The notes below the pieces were generated by a model, which was not told the DNA's origin, ran no database searches, and was given only the letters and a program-made list of their open reading frames with translations. From assembly GCA_943370285.1 (NCBI GenBank), contig CALRQJ020000002.1:408429-472428 (forward strand): a stretch of DNA of 64,000 bases, read 5' to 3'. Position numbers and translations under genes: made by a program. Each line of letters opens with the position of its first letter. The stretch's first letter is position 1. This DNA is from CALRQJ02 sp943370285 (GTDB lineage: Bacteria > Bacteroidota > Bacteroidia > Chitinophagales > Chitinophagaceae). Of this stretch, positions 62,967 through 64,000 are shown one piece after another.

Positions 62967-64000
62967 TCAAGATTCCACTATTTGCTTTTTTTCAACAACG
63001 GCTACTAAATCAATCAAATCTACACTCATAGGCAGTAAACCAATTTGCACAATGGCTCTCTTTCCTCTAATCTCTTTTACTATTCCTATTTGATGATTCT
63101 TCTTCATTTTCACCCTCGTTCCAACACCAATTTCAACGGCTAATTCATGGTATGTGGCTTCTAATTTTTTAGCCAATTTATTAGTCACTTGTTGCTCATT
63201 TTTTTTGAAGAGTAGGTTTTTCATTTGTTTGACTAACGCTTCTTTATCATCTGTTTTCTTCCACTCTAATAAAATGTGTTTGAGCCTTCGTTCCATATCT
63301 TTCAAATATGCAACACGGTCTTCGGTAATTTTATTCTGCTGCTTTAATAGTTCCACTTGTTGGCGATGGCGTTCTTTATCCATCACTTGTTGCATCTCTT
63401 TTTTAAGCCGTTCATTTTCTTTCAGTAAAATATTGAGCTCTTTTTTTTCGATGTCAATCTTTTGCAAATCTTGTTCTGTACGATTCAGTAATTTATCTAA
63501 CCTAAAATGATCTTCATCTACTAACTTTCTAGCTCTATTGATAAGATGCTGTGGCAAACCAATTCGTTCGGCAATGGAAAAAGTGTAGGAACTGCCGGGC
63601 TTCCCAACAATTAAACGATATAAGGGTTGTAATTTTTCTTCATCAAAAGCCATAGCACCGTTAATGATGCCATTGGTTTTTCCGGCCATTACTTTTAAGT
63701 TGAGGTAGTGTGTGGTAACCACACCAAAAGAATGGCGCCGAGCCAACTCTTCCAAAATCACTTCGGCAAATGCACCGCCTAAGTTAGGATCGCTTCCGCT
63801 TCCTAATTCATCAATAAAAAACATGGTTTTACCATTTGCAGTTTCAATGAAATGCTTCATGTGTTGCAAATGAGAGGAATAAGTACTTAACTCAAATTCT
63901 ATGCTTTGCGTATCGCCAATATGAATGAAAAGCTGCTTAAATATACCCATTTCTGAGGTAGCACTTACCGGCACCAACAAACCACTTTGCAGCATAATTT
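62967..64000 (-). CDS. mutS2: MutS2-like protein (5' part beyond window), no Smr domain
   Basis: The reading frame is open to the window edge, so the protein is truncated at its N-terminus here and covers about 344 residues. It has the MutS-family ATPase segments: LVPVSATSEMGIFKQLFIHIGDTQSIEFELSTYSSHLQHM, Walker B FFIDELGSGSDPNLGGAFAEVI and the VTTHYLNLK switch. A long coiled coil (residues about 160-260) and a small KOW-like domain (VGTRVKMKKNHQIGIVKEIRGKRAIVQIGLLPMSVDLIDL) follow. It stops at KKQIVES, with no Smr nuclease domain, which MutS2 usually has. It would act in recombination suppression or ribosome rescue; the Walker A is outside the window. Confidence 0.88.
   Translation of the reverse strand, partial: IMLQSGLLVPVSATSEMGIFKQLFIHIGDTQSIEFELSTYSSHLQHMKHFIETANGKTMFFIDELGSGSDPNLGGAFAEVILEELARRHSFGVVTTHYLNLKVMAGKTNGIINGAMAFDEEKLQPLYRLIVGKPGSSYTFSIAERIGLPQHLINRARKLVDEDHFRLDKLLNRTEQDLQKIDIEKKELNILLKENERLKKEMQQVMDKERHRQQVELLKQQNKITEDRVAYLKDMERRLKHILLEWKKTDDKEALVKQMKNLLFKKNEQQVTNKLAKKLEATYHELAVEIGVGTRVKMKKNHQIGIVKEIRGKRAIVQIGLLPMSVDLIDLVAVVEKKQIVES

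Overview
The window looks like one stretch of chromosome from an AT-rich Bacteroidota member, most likely Chitinophagaceae or a near relative. This is inferred from a giant PKD adhesin ending in the type B gliding/T9SS C-terminal domain, fused SecD-SecF, a GlmU-like nucleotidyltransferase family, WbqC, signal peptides ending in AQ, TAnnTTTG-like -7 elements and the absence of clear Shine-Dalgarno sites. I see no tRNA, rRNA, CRISPR, IS element or prophage. No gene-free stretch exceeds about 300 bases.

Layout: 1-5.5 kb holds a surface adhesion pair (an L-type lectin protein cut by the window edge and a 1695-residue PKD adhesin). 5.6-12.9 kb holds WbqC, a LEA14-like lipoprotein, a small barrel protein, a YceI-porin-YceI cassette, a class III-type sirtuin and cytidine deaminase. 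13-18 kb holds an enlarged signal peptidase I, a CarH/LitR-like MerR-B12 regulator, a sigma-54-type response regulator with no DNA-binding domain and a geranylgeranyl-reductase-like flavoprotein. 18-22.5 kb on the minus strand is a six-gene run (acyl-CoA dehydrogenase, aroK, DUF423, surE, small membrane protein, lpxB). 22.6-36 kb is rich in hydrolases (serine hydrolases, DPP-IV-like S9 peptidase, SGNH hydrolase, PTP-like phosphatase, M1 peptidase) plus a flippase, an oligopeptide-binding lipoprotein and an aminotransferase. 36-42.5 kb has secDF, dapB and a TPR histidine kinase with its LuxR-type response regulator. 42.6-49 kb has barrel proteins, an Rrf2 regulator, a threonine-dehydrogenase-like SDR, kdsA, two tandem AraC regulators and a PspC-like protein. 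49-64 kb has aconitase, an M1 peptidase apparently fused to an outer-membrane barrel with a coupled FemAB-like gene, a GlmU-like gene with tpiA, an HtrA-like protease, a seven-PAS histidine kinase overlapping a receiver protein, and the C-terminal part of a MutS2-like protein without an Smr domain.

Most genes are core metabolism or envelope biogenesis: lpxB and kdsA for LPS, secDF and lepB for export, dapB and aroK for amino acids, acn and tpiA for central carbon. The most unusual items are the M1 peptidase with an Omp85-like C-terminal barrel, the B12-type candidate photoreceptor with the W-x9-EH motif intact, the sigma-54 activator lacking HTH and canonical GAFTGA, the higher-order PKD repeat of the adhesin, and the YceI-porin-YceI cassette. 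No computation or database search was run; family calls come from motifs read in the translations.
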